Assembly (NCBI GenBank): GCA_965213935.1
Contig: CBDCAO010000012.1
Location: 1,178,001-1,242,000, forward strand
Length of the DNA: 64,000 bases
Direction: 5' to 3'
Source of the DNA: Bin52 sp965213935
Lineage (GTDB): Bacteria > Pseudomonadota > Alphaproteobacteria > Thalassobaculales > Thalassobaculaceae
The translations under genes were made by a program, and so were the position numbers. Under the pieces are notes generated by a model. The model saw only the letters and a list, made by a program, of their open reading frames with translations, made no database searches and was not told the origin of the DNA. Below are positions 16,340 to 25,328 of this stretch, in pieces (positions within the stretch are counted from its first letter, which is position 1; every line of letters begins with the position of its first letter).

Positions 16340-17157
16340 TGCCGGAACGTGCCGAAGAGACAGGTGACGGCGAACAGCACGGAGATTTGCGACATGTCCG
16401 AGATCGTCGTCGTGCTGGTCAACCCGTCGATGGCATGGACGTGGTAGCCGCTCTCGTCCTCCAAGTCCTGCAGCACGCCGTAGGTCACCTTGACGCCGAG
16501 CGAGAAGGCATCGTCGACCCGGTAGGTAGTCCAGGCCCGCATGCAGGTGCCCGGAGAGCACCGTGTCGGACAGGTCGGTCTCCTGCCAGGACTCGAAGCG
16601 TTCCGGCGCACCGGCGTCGCAGCCGGTCGAGCAGGAATACCGATTGCGGTCGTACAGCCCGGTCACCTCGGCCCGGGACACGCCTGCGCCGGCCCCGAGA
16701 TTCGGGGTCAAGTCGGTCCCGGGCAGGGCAAGGTCGCGGTAGAGATTGATGCTCAGGGTCATGCTTTCCAGCGCATCGATCGAGGTTTCGACATGGCTCC
16801 GGCAAGGCGAGGTCGGGCCAGCGGGGACCGTCGGCCCATCGAGCAGGCTGTTGCTCCTGAACCGGTGTTCAAGGTCGCTTGCCTGCCGACGAGCGGACGC
16901 TTCGACGCGGACGTCATCAATCCTGTAACCGAGGGCGAGCTCGAACGCGCTGCCCTGATCGGCATCGAGATCGTAGATCCAGCAGTACCCGTCGAGGGCC
17001 AGACCGGCGCAGGAATCGGTCGAGTAGCAGGTGGCGTCCCGGTTCGTCCCGGTCTGGCGCAGTCCGCCATCCTGCTCAGCCCGCCTGCGGCACTGACGTA
17101 CCAGCCGGCCTGTCCTGACCCCCCGGCCGCGGCCACGGTTGTGAACAGTGCAAGCAT
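16340..17157 (-). pseudogene. Outer-membrane beta-barrel (porin/opacity-like) gene with two frameshifts
   Basis: Pieces of one protein lie in three frames. The first (from ATG 17157) encodes a signal peptide, MLALFTTVAAAGGSGQ, then WYVSAAGGLSRM. The second continues from about 17070 with RQTGTNRDATCYST, YCWIYDLDADQG and amphipathic strands to HAGLDY. The third resumes near 16530 with RVDDAFSLGVKVTYGVLQDLED and ends in LFAVTCLFGTF. Alternating strand patterns and an aromatic end fit an outer-membrane barrel. Either the gene is inactivated or the assembly has two indels; the good conservation between breaks makes sequencing error a real possibility. Confidence 0.65.
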
Positions 17158-17316
17158 CAGTGCGTGCGTGCGGAACCCAGCGTGGTTGCGGCCGGTCTCG
17201 ATCGGTTCGTCGCCATGCTCCTGCTTCGCCCGCCCGAGGTCGGGCAGGCGGCCCGACCGATAACATGGCAGCGCCCGGCTGTCGCCGCCACCGGTTCCCG
17301 CGTGATACGGTAGGCC

Positions 17317-18357
17317 ATGACCGACCTGCCCTCTTCCTCCGGTCCTGTCCCCGTGGTCGTCGAGGTTTCGCGCGGCGGCATGGTCGAGAGCCGGCACCGC
17401 GGCTCGGTCGTGGTTGCCGCTGCCGATGGCACGGTACTGTGCAGCTGCGGAGACGTGGAACTGCCAGTCTACGGCCGCTCGGCAATCAAGCCGCTGCAGG
17501 CGCTGGCCATGGTCGAGTCGGGTGCCGCTGACGGGTACGGGCACGACCGCCTTGCACTGGCTTGCGCCAGTCATGGTGGGGAAGGGCGCCACGTGTCCCT
17601 GGTCCGCCACTGGCTCTCGGAGCTTGACCTCGCGCCCGGCCACCTTGAATGCGGCGCCCACCTGCCATCCCACGAGCCCTCGGCCTGCGCGCTGCTGCGC
17701 AGCGGCGGATCGGCCGGGCCGGAACACAACAACTGTTCCGGTAAACATACCGGATTCCTGGCACTGGCGCGACACATGCGATGCGATGTGCGCGGCTATG
17801 TCGAACTGGACCATCCCGTGCAACAGACCGTGCTCGGCATTCTCGAAGAAATGACCGGTCTGGACCTGTCCGATGCCGCGCGTGGGCGCGACGGCTGTGG
17901 CATCCCGGTCCTCGCGATGCCGCTCGGCAACATCGCGCTCGCCATGGCGAGGCTGGCCGATCCGGCCGACCAGCCCGAACGTCGGCAACGAGCCGCACGG
18001 CGCGTGGTCGCGGCCATGGCCTCCGAGCCGTGGCTGGTTGCCGGATCCGGTCGCAGCTGCACCCGCATCATGACCGCCGCGCGGGGCCAGATCGTGGTCA
18101 AGACGGGTGCCGAGGGCGTGTACTGCGCCGCCGCGCCCGATGACGGCATCGGCATTGCGCTGAAGATCGAGGACGGCAATGGCCGGGCCGGCGGCGTACT
18201 GATGGTCGAGGTACTTCATCGCCTCGGCCTGCTCGATGATGCAACCCGCTCTGACCTCGACGATGTCGCCACCCCCGCCGTCCACAACCGTCGCGGCGAG
18301 GTGACCGGGCATGTCCGGCCGGCCGGGGATCTTCCCTTTCGCAGGCTCGTCGATTGA
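17317..18357 (+). CDS. Asparaginase (Rhizobium etli ReAV/PF06089 type)
   Basis: This 346-residue protein belongs to the asparaginase family typified by the inducible R. etli enzyme, unrelated to E. coli AnsA/AnsB. It has the SxxK pair in GRSAIKPLQAL near residue 57, the metal-binding NNCSGKHTG near 140 and the second cysteine in DGCGIP near 193. These supply the Cys-Lys-Cys zinc site described for that family. The predicted reaction is L-asparagine to aspartate and ammonia in the cytoplasm. It is divergent from the broken barrel gene. Confidence 0.9.
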   Translation: MTDLPSSSGPVPVVVEVSRGGMVESRHRGSVVVAAADGTVLCSCGDVELPVYGRSAIKPLQALAMVESGAADGYGHDRLALACASHGGEGRHVSLVRHWLSELDLAPGHLECGAHLPSHEPSACALLRSGGSAGPEHNNCSGKHTGFLALARHMRCDVRGYVELDHPVQQTVLGILEEMTGLDLSDAARGRDGCGIPVLAMPLGNIALAMARLADPADQPERRQRAARRVVAAMASEPWLVAGSGRSCTRIMTAARGQIVVKTGAEGVYCAAAPDDGIGIALKIEDGNGRAGGVLMVEVLHRLGLLDDATRSDLDDVATPAVHNRRGEVTGHVRPAGDLPFRRLVD

Positions 18358-18414
18358 CCCGCGGCACCGCCCTGGCCTAAGCACGCATCCCAGACCGCGC
18401 AGAACCGAGTGACC

Positions 18415-18942
18415 ATGGCTGTCCGTCCGATCATCCTTGCCCCCGACCCGATGCTGAAGACCCGCGCACGACCGATCCGTGCCGTCAACGACGGTGTCCG
18501 CGGCCTGATGGACGACATGGTCGAGACCATGCGGGCGAACAACGGCATCGGGCTGGCGGCGCCGCAGCTCGGAGTACTCGATCGGGTCATTGTCGTGGAT
18601 TGCGCTCCCCGTGGCACCGCCTCGCAGCCGTTTCGCATGGCGAACCCGGAACTGGTGGCGGTCTCTCCCGAGCGGGTCGTCAGCGAGGAAGGCTGCCTGT
18701 CGCTGCCGGGACATGTCGGGGAAGTCGAACGGGCACGCGCGGTCACCGTGCGCTACGTCGACGAGACCGGGACGGAACGAACGCTCGACGTGGAGGGTCT
18801 GGAGGCGATTTGCGTCCAGCACGAACTCGACCACCTTGATGGCATCCTGTTCATCGATCACCTCTCGCCGCTGCGCCGCAACATGATCCTGAAGAAGATG
18901 GTCAAGGCGCGCAGGGAACGTGCCCGGTCCAGCGCGGCCTGA
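18415..18942 (+). CDS. def: Peptide deformylase
   Basis: This 175-residue metalloenzyme removes the formyl group from nascent N-terminal methionine. All three motifs are present: GIGLAAPQLG, EEGCLSLPG with the metal-binding Cys, and QHELDHLDG with the HExxH pair and catalytic Glu. A GTG at 18409 is an alternative start. The stop overlaps the fmt start (TGATG), the classic def-fmt arrangement that pairs deformylation with Met-tRNA formylation. Confidence 0.96.
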   Translation: MAVRPIILAPDPMLKTRARPIRAVNDGVRGLMDDMVETMRANNGIGLAAPQLGVLDRVIVVDCAPRGTASQPFRMANPELVAVSPERVVSEEGCLSLPGHVGEVERARAVTVRYVDETGTERTLDVEGLEAICVQHELDHLDGILFIDHLSPLRRNMILKKMVKARRERARSSAA

Positions 18943-19886
18943 TGGTGGGTGAACCGGCCCAAGGCTCGCGCCTGCGTCTCGCCTTCATGGGCACCCCGGA
19001 CTTTGCCGTTCCGGCCTTCGACGCGCTGCGCGCTGCCGGGCACGAGATCGCGGTGGTGTTCACCCGCGCCCCGAAACCGGCCGGACGCGGTCGCACCCTG
19101 CACAAGACCCCGGTGCATCGGGCCGCCGCGAGCCACGACATCCCGGTGCTGACACCGGAACGCCTCGGCGAGGAACACCACGTCTCCCTGCTCGCCGCGT
19201 GCGACGCCGCGGTGGTGGCCGCCTACGGGCTGCTGCTGCCAGCCCCTGTGCTGGTGGCACCGAGGCGCGGATGTTTCAACATACACGCATCGCTGCTTCC
19301 GCGATGGCGGGGCGCGGCGCCGATCCAGTACTGCATCATGGCCGGCGATCGCGAAAGCGGGGTATCGATCATGCAGATGGACGCCGGGCTCGACACCGGT
19401 GCGGTGGTGCGTTCGGAGCGGATCGAGCTGCCCGACACGATCACGGGCGGGCAGCTGCATGACCGGCTGGCCCGGCTCGGTGCCAGGCTGATCTGCCTGG
19501 CGCTCGACGGGGTTGCCACGGGGCGGGACACTCCGGTCCCCCAGCCCCGCAGCGGGATCACCCATGCACCGAGACTCACGTCGCGGGACGGCAGACTCGA
19601 CTGGAGCCGGCCGGCGGACGAACTCGAACGCAGGGTCCGCGCGCTCGACCCGTGGCCAGGCGCCTGGTGCAGGCTGCACGGCGAACGCCTCAAGGTCCTG
19701 GAAGCACGGGTTGCCGCCTCGGACCGTGCGGGCCCGCCGGGAACGGTCATCGACCGGTCGCTCACGGTCGCCTGTGGTGATCAGGCGCTCAGGCTGCTGC
19801 GGGTGTGCCGGCCGGGCCGGCGCGCGGTGGCGGTGCCGGACTTCCTGCGCGGGCGCGTCGTCGAACCCGGAAGCGTCCTGGACTGA
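18942..19886 (+). CDS. fmt: Methionyl-tRNA formyltransferase
   Basis: This 314-residue enzyme formylates initiator Met-tRNA using 10-formyl-tetrahydrofolate. LAFMGTPDFAVPAF at the N-terminus, NIHASLLPRWRGAAPIQ with the catalytic Asn-His and SLLP loop, and the C-terminal OB-like region starting near LDWSRPADEL are typical. The ATG shares its A with the def stop codon. It ends 4 bases from the convergent moaE stop. Confidence 0.96.
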   Translation: MVGEPAQGSRLRLAFMGTPDFAVPAFDALRAAGHEIAVVFTRAPKPAGRGRTLHKTPVHRAAASHDIPVLTPERLGEEHHVSLLAACDAAVVAAYGLLLPAPVLVAPRRGCFNIHASLLPRWRGAAPIQYCIMAGDRESGVSIMQMDAGLDTGAVVRSERIELPDTITGGQLHDRLARLGARLICLALDGVATGRDTPVPQPRSGITHAPRLTSRDGRLDWSRPADELERRVRALDPWPGAWCRLHGERLKVLEARVAASDRAGPPGTVIDRSLTVACGDQALRLLRVCRPGRRAVAVPDFLRGRVVEPGSVLD

Positions 19887-19890
19887 CCGG

Positions 19891-20352
19891 TCAGCTTTCG
19901 TTCCGGTCCCACGCGGCCGCCGCCCGGTCATCGACCTCGCGCGCCTGGACCCAGTCGCCGCCACCGTCGGGCGCCTCCTCGTGCTTCCAGAACGGCGCCC
20001 GGGTCTTCAGCCAGTCGATCAGGAAGTGGCAGGCGGCGAGTGCCGCCTGCCGGTGCGCCGAGGCGCAGGCCACCAGCACCACCCGGTCTCCCGGCTCCAG
20101 CCGGCCGAAACGGTGGATGATCAGGCTCGTCTCCAGCGGCCAGCGCCGATGCGCCTCGGCTTCGATTGCGGCGAGCTGGCGCTCGGTCATGCCGGGGTAG
20201 TGCTCGAGCGTCATTGCGGTAACCGGACCGTCGACTGCCATGTCCCGGACCAGGCCGACGAAACTTGCCAGTCCGCCGACGCGGTGATTGCCAGAGGCGA
20301 GCGCGTCGAGCTCGGCGCCGAGGTCGAAGTCGTCGCGCTGGACCCGGATCAT
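19891..20352 (-). CDS. moaE: Molybdopterin synthase catalytic subunit MoaE
   Basis: This 153-residue large subunit inserts dithiolene sulfur into precursor Z together with MoaD. GLASFVGLVRD, LEHYPGM, HRFGRLEPGD and the active-site KTRAPFWKHE are all present. It follows moaD by 4 bases and is last in the pgsA-mobB-moeA-moaD-moaE unit. Confidence 0.95.
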   Translation of the reverse strand: MIRVQRDDFDLGAELDALASGNHRVGGLASFVGLVRDMAVDGPVTAMTLEHYPGMTERQLAAIEAEAHRRWPLETSLIIHRFGRLEPGDRVVLVACASAHRQAALAACHFLIDWLKTRAPFWKHEEAPDGGGDWVQAREVDDRAAAAWDRNES

Positions 20353-20356
20353 GCCG

Positions 20357-20608
20357 CTACCCTCCGGTCACCGGCGGGAAGAACGCCACCTCGTCGGCGT
20401 CGCTGAGCGGGTGGTCGGGGTCCACGTACTCCTGGTTGACCGCAACCCGGATCTGCGACGGATCGGCGAAGGCATCGGCATAGCCTCCACCGCGCCGCTG
20501 CAGCCACTCGATCAGGCCGGCAACGTCGCGCACGCCGTCGGGCAGCGCGAAGGACTCGGAACCGGTCCCGATCCGGGACCGCACCCATGCGAAATAAAGG
20601 ACCGTCAC
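20357..20608 (-). CDS. moaD: Molybdopterin synthase sulfur carrier subunit MoaD
   Basis: This 83-residue ubiquitin-like protein begins at a GTG with VTVLYFAWVRSRIG and ends in the essential Gly-Gly that is thiocarboxylated. NQEYVDPDHPL and DEVAFFPPVTGG are typical. The GTG overlaps the moeA stop in a GTGA junction; a longer open frame upstream is only the antisense-free shadow of moeA. Confidence 0.93.
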   Translation of the reverse strand: MTVLYFAWVRSRIGTGSESFALPDGVRDVAGLIEWLQRRGGGYADAFADPSQIRVAVNQEYVDPDHPLSDADEVAFFPPVTGG

Positions 20609-21861
20609 ACTCCGACCTCGCTGAACGGCAGGTAATCGACCGGATCGCCGCGCGACACCGCGACCACCGTCTCGGACAGTTCGACCAGTCCGTCCGCGTA
20701 TACCATCGACGACAGGATCCCGGCTCCTTCGCGCGGGAAGCGGCGCGCGATCAGCGTGCCGCAGGTGTCGGCCTCGAGCCGAACCCGGACATACTCGCGC
20801 CGGTTGCGCTTCTTGGTGTAGTCGAACCCGGACCTGACCTGGAACAGCCGCGGTTCGGTCACCGTCGCACCGGCCAGCCGCAAGAGCAGCGGTCGGGCGA
20901 TACGCAGGAAGGTGACCATGGCCGCGACCGGGTTGCCCGGCAGGCCAATGAAGGGAACCTGGCCGACCTGGCCGAGGGCGACCGGCCGGCCCGGCTTGAT
21001 CGCAAGCCGCCAGACGTGCAGCGAGCCGTGGTCCTCCACCGCACCGCGCACATGGTCCTCGCCACCGGTCGACACCCCACCCGATGTGACGATGACATCG
21101 TGATCGGCAGCAGCCGAGCGCAGCGCTGTCCCGATCCGGCCCCGGTCGTCCTCCAGGATCCCGAGATCGCTGACCCGGCACCCCATGCCGCCAAGTGCGG
21201 CCGACAGCGCGAACCGGTTGGAGTCGAAGATCTTGCCGTCGGGTCTCGTCGCACCCGGATCGCAGATTTCGTCGCCGGTGGAGAACACCGCCGCGCGCAG
21301 CGGCCGATAGACCGACAGCGTCCGGTGTCCGGCTGCCGCCGCGATCCCCACGTCCTGGGCGCGCAGCCTGCGACCGGCCTCGAGCGCCACGGCTCCGGCC
21401 TCGAGGTCCTCCCCGCGAAACCGTCGGTTGGCGCCGCGGCTGATCCCGGGCCGGATCACCACGGCGCCGTCCGTCAACCGGCAGTCCTCCTGCATAATCA
21501 CCGTGTCCGGTCCGGCAGGCATCGGTGCCCCGGTGAAGATCCGCACCACCTCGCCACGGCGCTGGGTCTTCGGGTACGGATGGCCAGCGGCGGCCCGGCC
21601 AACCACCGGAAGCACGGTCTCCGTACCCGGTGCGAGATCATCGAAGTACACCGCGAACCCGTCGACCGCGGAGTTGTCGTGCGGCGGCACGTCCCCTCGC
21701 ACCGCGACATCCTCCGCCAGGATGCGGCTGTGCGCCGCATCAAGTCCGGTTTCCTCGGGTTCCGCCACCACCGGGAGCACCCGCGCAAGCTGCGCAAGCG
21801 CGTCATCAACCGGCGTGAGCCCGGCACCGAAGGCGAAACAGTCATCACTGAGCTGGGCCAT
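20605..21861 (-). CDS. moeA: Molybdopterin molybdenumtransferase MoeA
   Basis: This 418-residue protein inserts molybdate into adenylylated molybdopterin. DVPPHDNSAVDGFAV, IFTGAPMPAGPDTV, the molybdopterin-binding VFSTGDEI, DSNRFAL, TSGGVSTGGEDHV and GLPGNPVAAMVTF occur in family order. It lies 12 bases after mobB. Confidence 0.96.
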   Translation of the reverse strand: MAQLSDDCFAFGAGLTPVDDALAQLARVLPVVAEPEETGLDAAHSRILAEDVAVRGDVPPHDNSAVDGFAVYFDDLAPGTETVLPVVGRAAAGHPYPKTQRRGEVVRIFTGAPMPAGPDTVIMQEDCRLTDGAVVIRPGISRGANRRFRGEDLEAGAVALEAGRRLRAQDVGIAAAAGHRTLSVYRPLRAAVFSTGDEICDPGATRPDGKIFDSNRFALSAALGGMGCRVSDLGILEDDRGRIGTALRSAAADHDVIVTSGGVSTGGEDHVRGAVEDHGSLHVWRLAIKPGRPVALGQVGQVPFIGLPGNPVAAMVTFLRIARPLLLRLAGATVTEPRLFQVRSGFDYTKKRNRREYVRVRLEADTCGTLIARRFPREGAGILSSMVYADGLVELSETVVAVSRGDPVDYLPFSEVGV

Positions 21862-21873
21862 TGCCGCAGTCTA

Positions 21874-22389
21874 TCACAGGGCACGGCACGGCCGGAACGC
21901 ACGTGCGCGAGCGACCACAAAACCGGTGACGGCATCGATGTCGTCGAGGCTGAACACAGGCCGGTCCGACTGCGGCAGCGGCACGTCGCTGGCAATGGCG
22001 CAGACCTGCGGGTCGTCCGGGTACAGCAACGGCTTGCCGTTTGCCGCCCTGTACACCTCGAGCTTGTCATGCGAGCCGCGCTTGAATCCCTCGACCAGCA
22101 CCACGTCGACCGGATCGAGACGGGCGAGCAGTTCCGCGAGCCCGGGCTCCGGGTCACCCCTGTTCTCGTGCACCAGTGCCCAGCGCCGCGACGACGACAC
22201 CAGCACCTGGCGGGCGCCGGCGAGTCGGTGAGTGTGGGAATCTCTGCCCGGCTGGTCGACGTCGAAGGCGTGGTGAGCGTGCTTGATTGTCGAGACCGCC
22301 AGGCCATGCTCGCCAAGCCGCGGGATCAGACGGCGGACCAGGGTGGTCTTGCCGGCACCGCTCCACCCGGCCAACCCTAGCACCATCAT
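21874..22389 (-). CDS. mobB: Molybdopterin-guanine dinucleotide biosynthesis adaptor MobB
   Basis: This 171-residue GTP-binding protein has the P-loop GWSGAGKTT, TIKHAHHAFD and VLVEGFKRGSHDKLE. It assists MobA in forming the guanine dinucleotide cofactor. ATG 22389 lies 7 bases after the pgsA stop; the GGAGG inside the pgsA end is the likely ribosome site. No mobA is in the window. Confidence 0.93.
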   Translation of the reverse strand: MMVLGLAGWSGAGKTTLVRRLIPRLGEHGLAVSTIKHAHHAFDVDQPGRDSHTHRLAGARQVLVSSSRRWALVHENRGDPEPGLAELLARLDPVDVVLVEGFKRGSHDKLEVYRAANGKPLLYPDDPQVCAIASDVPLPQSDRPVFSLDDIDAVTGFVVARARAFRPCRAL

Positions 22390-22396
22390 GCGCGGC

Positions 22397-22993
22397 TCAC
22401 CCTCCGGACCGGACCGACTCCTTGTCCGGGCTCTCCGAATCATGCGCATTGGCGTGCAGCAGGCCAGAGCGCAGGTAGTCGTACCCGGTCCACAGGGTCA
22501 GCAGTGCCGCCATCCACAGGCAGACCTCGCCGGCTTCGGTTGTGGGCAGGAAGCCGGGCCCGGCATCATCAAGCATCAGAAGGCCGATGGCCGTCATCTG
22601 CAGCGCCGTCTTCCATTTCGCAAGCCGACTGACCGGCAGGTGCAGGCGGAACTCGGCGAGGTACTCGCGTAGTCCCGACACCAGGATTTCGCGCAGCAGG
22701 ATGATGATGGCGGCCAGCACGCTCCAGCCGTCGATGTTGCCGAAGGCGCACAGCAACAGCAGGCAGGCGCCGACCAACAGCTTGTCCGCGATCGGGTCGA
22801 ACAACCGCCCGACGAGGGACTGCTGGTTCCAGTTGCGTGCAAAATACCCGTCAAGGTAGTCGGTCAGGCATGCCAGCGCGTACAGCACCGTCGCCGCCCA
22901 CTGGGTTTCCGGTTCGCGGATCCACAGCAGTGCGACCAGCACCGGGATGATCGCGATCCGCGACATGGTCAGAATGTTGGGCAAGCGCATCAT
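22397..22993 (-). CDS. pgsA: CDP-diacylglycerol-glycerol-3-phosphate 3-phosphatidyltransferase
   Basis: This 198-residue integral membrane enzyme makes phosphatidylglycerophosphate. The CDP-alcohol transferase motif is complete: TDYLDGYFAR followed by G and then FDPIADKLL. Several hydrophobic helices surround it, and the N-terminus MMRLPNILTMSRI is typical. In related genomes pgsA follows uvrC directly; here about 2.3 kb of decayed island separates them. Confidence 0.94.
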   Translation of the reverse strand: MMRLPNILTMSRIAIIPVLVALLWIREPETQWAATVLYALACLTDYLDGYFARNWNQQSLVGRLFDPIADKLLVGACLLLLCAFGNIDGWSVLAAIIILLREILVSGLREYLAEFRLHLPVSRLAKWKTALQMTAIGLLMLDDAGPGFLPTTEAGEVCLWMAALLTLWTGYDYLRSGLLHANAHDSESPDKESVRSGG

Positions 22994-23381
22994 GTACGGG
23001 AACCCGGTGTCAGCCGTGGCCGCAGGTCTCAGGTCTCAGGTGGCGGGCATTCTATCGCAAACGGATTTATGTAGGGTAGTGCGGAAACCCGTCGCTGCAT
23101 CGTGCTGCAGTCTTGCGACCAGCGAGGGCGGCATTCCCGGCCCTGGTCCGGCGATCGGCGCGATCAGGCCGGGGCCGGCACCACCGTGGCACGCCACGCA
23201 TCGGTATCGCCCTCGACCGGGGGCAAGTGCCGAATCCGGCATCGCGACCGCGCGCACGAGGTTTTCCGCGCGGGAACTTCCACAACCATGCGGCCCAACC
23301 GTTCTGCCCGGGAGCGGCACGGCGTCATCAGCAGCCCCCTGGTCTGTTCCGTGATCGAGCGTGTCAGGCCCGATCCTCTTG
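22994..23381. other. Gap upstream of pgsA
   Basis: No supported gene is present. The minus strand contains a short frame with a CVACHG (CxxCH) peptide, too isolated to call a cytochrome. The promoter of the pgsA-mob-moe-moa unit is presumably here, since readthrough from uvrC is interrupted by the island, but no clear -35/-10 pair was found. Confidence 0.4.
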
Positions 23382-23428
23382 TGGTGGGTGCAGGGCAGGA
23401 CCTGAACCTGCGACCTTCAGGTCATTGA
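23382..23428 (-). other. tRNA 3'-end-like fragment, possible attachment-site relic
   Basis: On the minus strand the sequence reads GACCTGAAGGTCGCAGG, then the loop TTCAGGT and CCTGC, ending at a CCA. The 17 bases at 23395-23411 fold as a T-arm with a perfect 5-bp stem. The pattern resembles the 3' half of alphaproteobacterial initiator tRNA-fMet, but the T-loop position usually A is G and the 5' half is absent. The broken restriction gene loses its homology exactly where this fragment begins, as expected of an integration junction. Confidence 0.45.
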
Positions 23429-24587
23429 CCCCGGGATCGTTGTAGATGTGGTAGAGGCGGGATTTGTAGGTCATGGCGTCAGGCGCGGCGGCGGCGCGGA
23501 TCACCACGCGCCGCGTCTTGACGAGGCCGGACTCGATGGCGTCGTTCAATCCGAAATCACTCACGATCCAGTCGAACAGCGCTTCCTCGGAACTCCGCTT
23601 GCCCGACGGCGCGAACGGCGTGGCAGAAAAGTCGTAGCAAGCGAGGATGCCGCGCGCCCGGTGGAGTCGATCCAACCCTCCGATCCACCTGGTCGCTTCC
23701 TCGATGGTGCCCCGGCAACGCCCCTGACCTTGCTCCGGCCGGGATACGCCATGCGTGATGCGCCTCGTCGTTGACGACCAGGATGTTCCCGGCGCGTGCC
23801 ATGCCGCCGAGCACGTCGCGCACATGGGCTTCGTCGCTCTTGGCCCCACGCTTGTCCACGCCGCGCTTGCCGGCAATCTTCTGGTCGGTTTTCCAATTGA
23901 GCGCGGGCCAGTTGCAGATTGCCACTTTGCCTTGCCGCAGCTTGTCGAGCAGAGCCGACGGCACGACGCGGAAGGCCTCGTAGTAGTTCTCCGGGTGAGA
24001 CGGCGCCAGAACGGCCAGGCGGTTCCTCACGGTGAGACCGGGCGCGATGACGAGGACGTTCCTGGCGAACCGGGCATCTCGCGGGTTGGCGATCTTGTTC
24101 AGCACATGCCAGGCGATGATCATGGCCATGACGACGGTCTTGCCGGAGCCGGTCGCCATCTTGGCGCATAGCCGCTGGAACGCGCCGCCGTCTGACGGGA
24201 TATCGACTCCAACCCGGTCGGCCACCGGCGCTTCGGTGAGCCATATGAGGGTTTCCACCGCCTCGATCTGACAGAAGAAGAATTGCCGGTTCTCGGATTC
24301 TCCTTCGTCGGTCCAGTACTCGAGAAGCCGGCGGGTGACACCGGAGACACCCGGCCATTTCGCCTTGCGCCACGCTTTCACTCGCGGCCGGATCAGCTTG
24401 ACCACGGGAATCTCGACGAACACGCCGGGATCGTCGAAAGCCCTGGAATCCTGCAACGCGACGACATACCCGGCCGGCGTCCGTCCGCGAGGTCGAACAG
24501 ACGCGTCGTCCGGTCGTAACGCCAATGGCGTGCCGGCTCCCCGTGGGGAGAATTGACGATCAGGCGGTCAATGGTCGCGCGCGCCAC
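23415..24587 (-). pseudogene. Broken DEAD/DEAH restriction endonuclease (type III Res-like, BPTD_3080 family)
   Basis: The gene starts at GTG 24587 with ATIDRLIVNSPHGEPARHWRYDR and shifts frame near 24480. It then continues through VFVEIPVVKLIRP and the Walker A block CAKMATGSGKTVVMAM, followed by VVNDEAHHAW (DEAH box). It shifts frame again near 23720 and resumes through YDFSATPFAPSGK. Family homology stops at YNDPGV, next to the tRNA-like fragment, leaving only about the first third of the normal protein. The GTG overlaps the hepT stop (TAGTG), so the genes were an operon. With two frameshifts and no C-terminus it cannot be functional. Confidence 0.75.
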
Positions 24588-24931
24588 TACGTCGCCTCCG
24601 GCGGGACCAGACGCTCCAGTTGCGTGATGAGACGGGGAATGTCCCGCTCCACCGTTTCCCGCACGCGCGCCAGATTGGTGTTGAAGTATCCATGCACGAG
24701 ACGATGCCGCATCCCGACGATGCCGGACCACGGTATCTCGGGATGCGCCTCCCTTGTATCTGTGCCGACGTGGGAGGCGGCCTCTCCGACGATCACCACC
24801 GCCTTCAGGATCGCGAGTTGGGCCATGCGGTTCCGCTCGAACGCCACGAACGTCAATCCCTCCGCGAGCACCATTGCCTCGCGCGCGGCCAGCAGCATGT
24901 CGAGAAGACAAGCATCGTCGTCACGCCGCAT
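24587..24931 (-). CDS. hepT: HepT-like HEPN-domain toxin (DUF86)
   Basis: This 114-residue protein has the HEPN RNase motif R-x4-H in MRHRLVHGYF near residue 84. Family landmarks are ERNRMAQLAILKAVVIVGEAA and EIPWSGIVGMRHRLVH. In HepT/MntA systems the toxin is an RNase held inactive when MntA adds AMPs to a tyrosine near the HEPN motif, and the Y of HGYF is present here. ATG 24931 overlaps the mntA stop by 11 bases. The protein appears intact although its partner is degraded. Confidence 0.8.
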   Translation of the reverse strand: MRRDDDACLLDMLLAAREAMVLAEGLTFVAFERNRMAQLAILKAVVIVGEAASHVGTDTREAHPEIPWSGIVGMRHRLVHGYFNTNLARVRETVERDIPRLITQLERLVPPEAT

Positions 24932-25170
24932 GGATCGTCTCGGCCGATTGGAGGATGGCCTTGCGGCGAATGCAGTTCTTGCTCTGTTCGATACCCGCAC
25001 GTTCGACCACGTCCACCCTGCGGCCGAAGATCGCTTGCACCTCCTGCTCCATCCGCCACATGTCGAACAGAGTGTGGCGCGCTTCCTTCCTGAACTCGAC
25101 CAGAACGCCGATATCGCTTTCGGGGCCGAAATCGTCCCGGACGATCGGCTGAACATGGGTCCCTCTGCAA
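24921..25170 (-). pseudogene. Degraded MntA-like nucleotidyltransferase antitoxin
   Basis: About 80 residues match the C-terminal part of MNT-domain antitoxins: RDDFGPESDIGVLVEF, LFDMWRMEQEVQAIFGRRVD and IRRKAILQSAETIHAA. The catalytic motif GSx10DxD is damaged. The GS pair reads QP and the second Asp reads Gly, and the sequence before it does not resemble an MNT N-terminus. The reading frame stays open upstream to beyond 25250, so a hybrid protein might be made, but AMPylation activity is unlikely. Confidence 0.65.
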
Positions 25171-25328
25171 GCGAGGCCCGCACTGACCGGGACTGCGGCG
25201 AGTGCATAGCGGTCCGTCGCGGACAGTTTTTGGTATCTCGAGAACCGGACTGAGTGCTACCGGTATTCGAGCGAACCGGAGCTCCGACCGTCGCCATTCC
25301 CGTACGTCTCCCGTCGCACGCGCCGGGC

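Larger units (their letters stand above)
23382..25328. mobile_element. Decayed island between uvrC and pgsA
   Basis: A 1.9-kb block separates two genes that are normally neighbours. It contains a tRNA-end-like fragment at its left border, a frameshifted and truncated restriction gene, an intact-looking hepT and a degraded mntA. No integrase, transposase or right-hand repeat was recognised, so the exact right edge, somewhere in 25171-25328, is uncertain. Confidence 0.55.

Noticed and set aside
16759..18861. A 700-codon minus-strand frame across the asparaginase and def genes
   Set aside because: It is antisense to two clear genes. Only its last part, encoding the signal peptide of the barrel relic, is meaningful.
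20587..22380. A 597-codon plus-strand frame
   Set aside because: Antisense shadow of moeA and mobB, with His/Arg-rich translation and no domain.
23036..23320. Minus-strand frame with CVACHG, resembling a c-type haem site
   Set aside because: Only one CxxCH peptide in an Arg/Pro-rich frame with no signal peptide or cytochrome fold.
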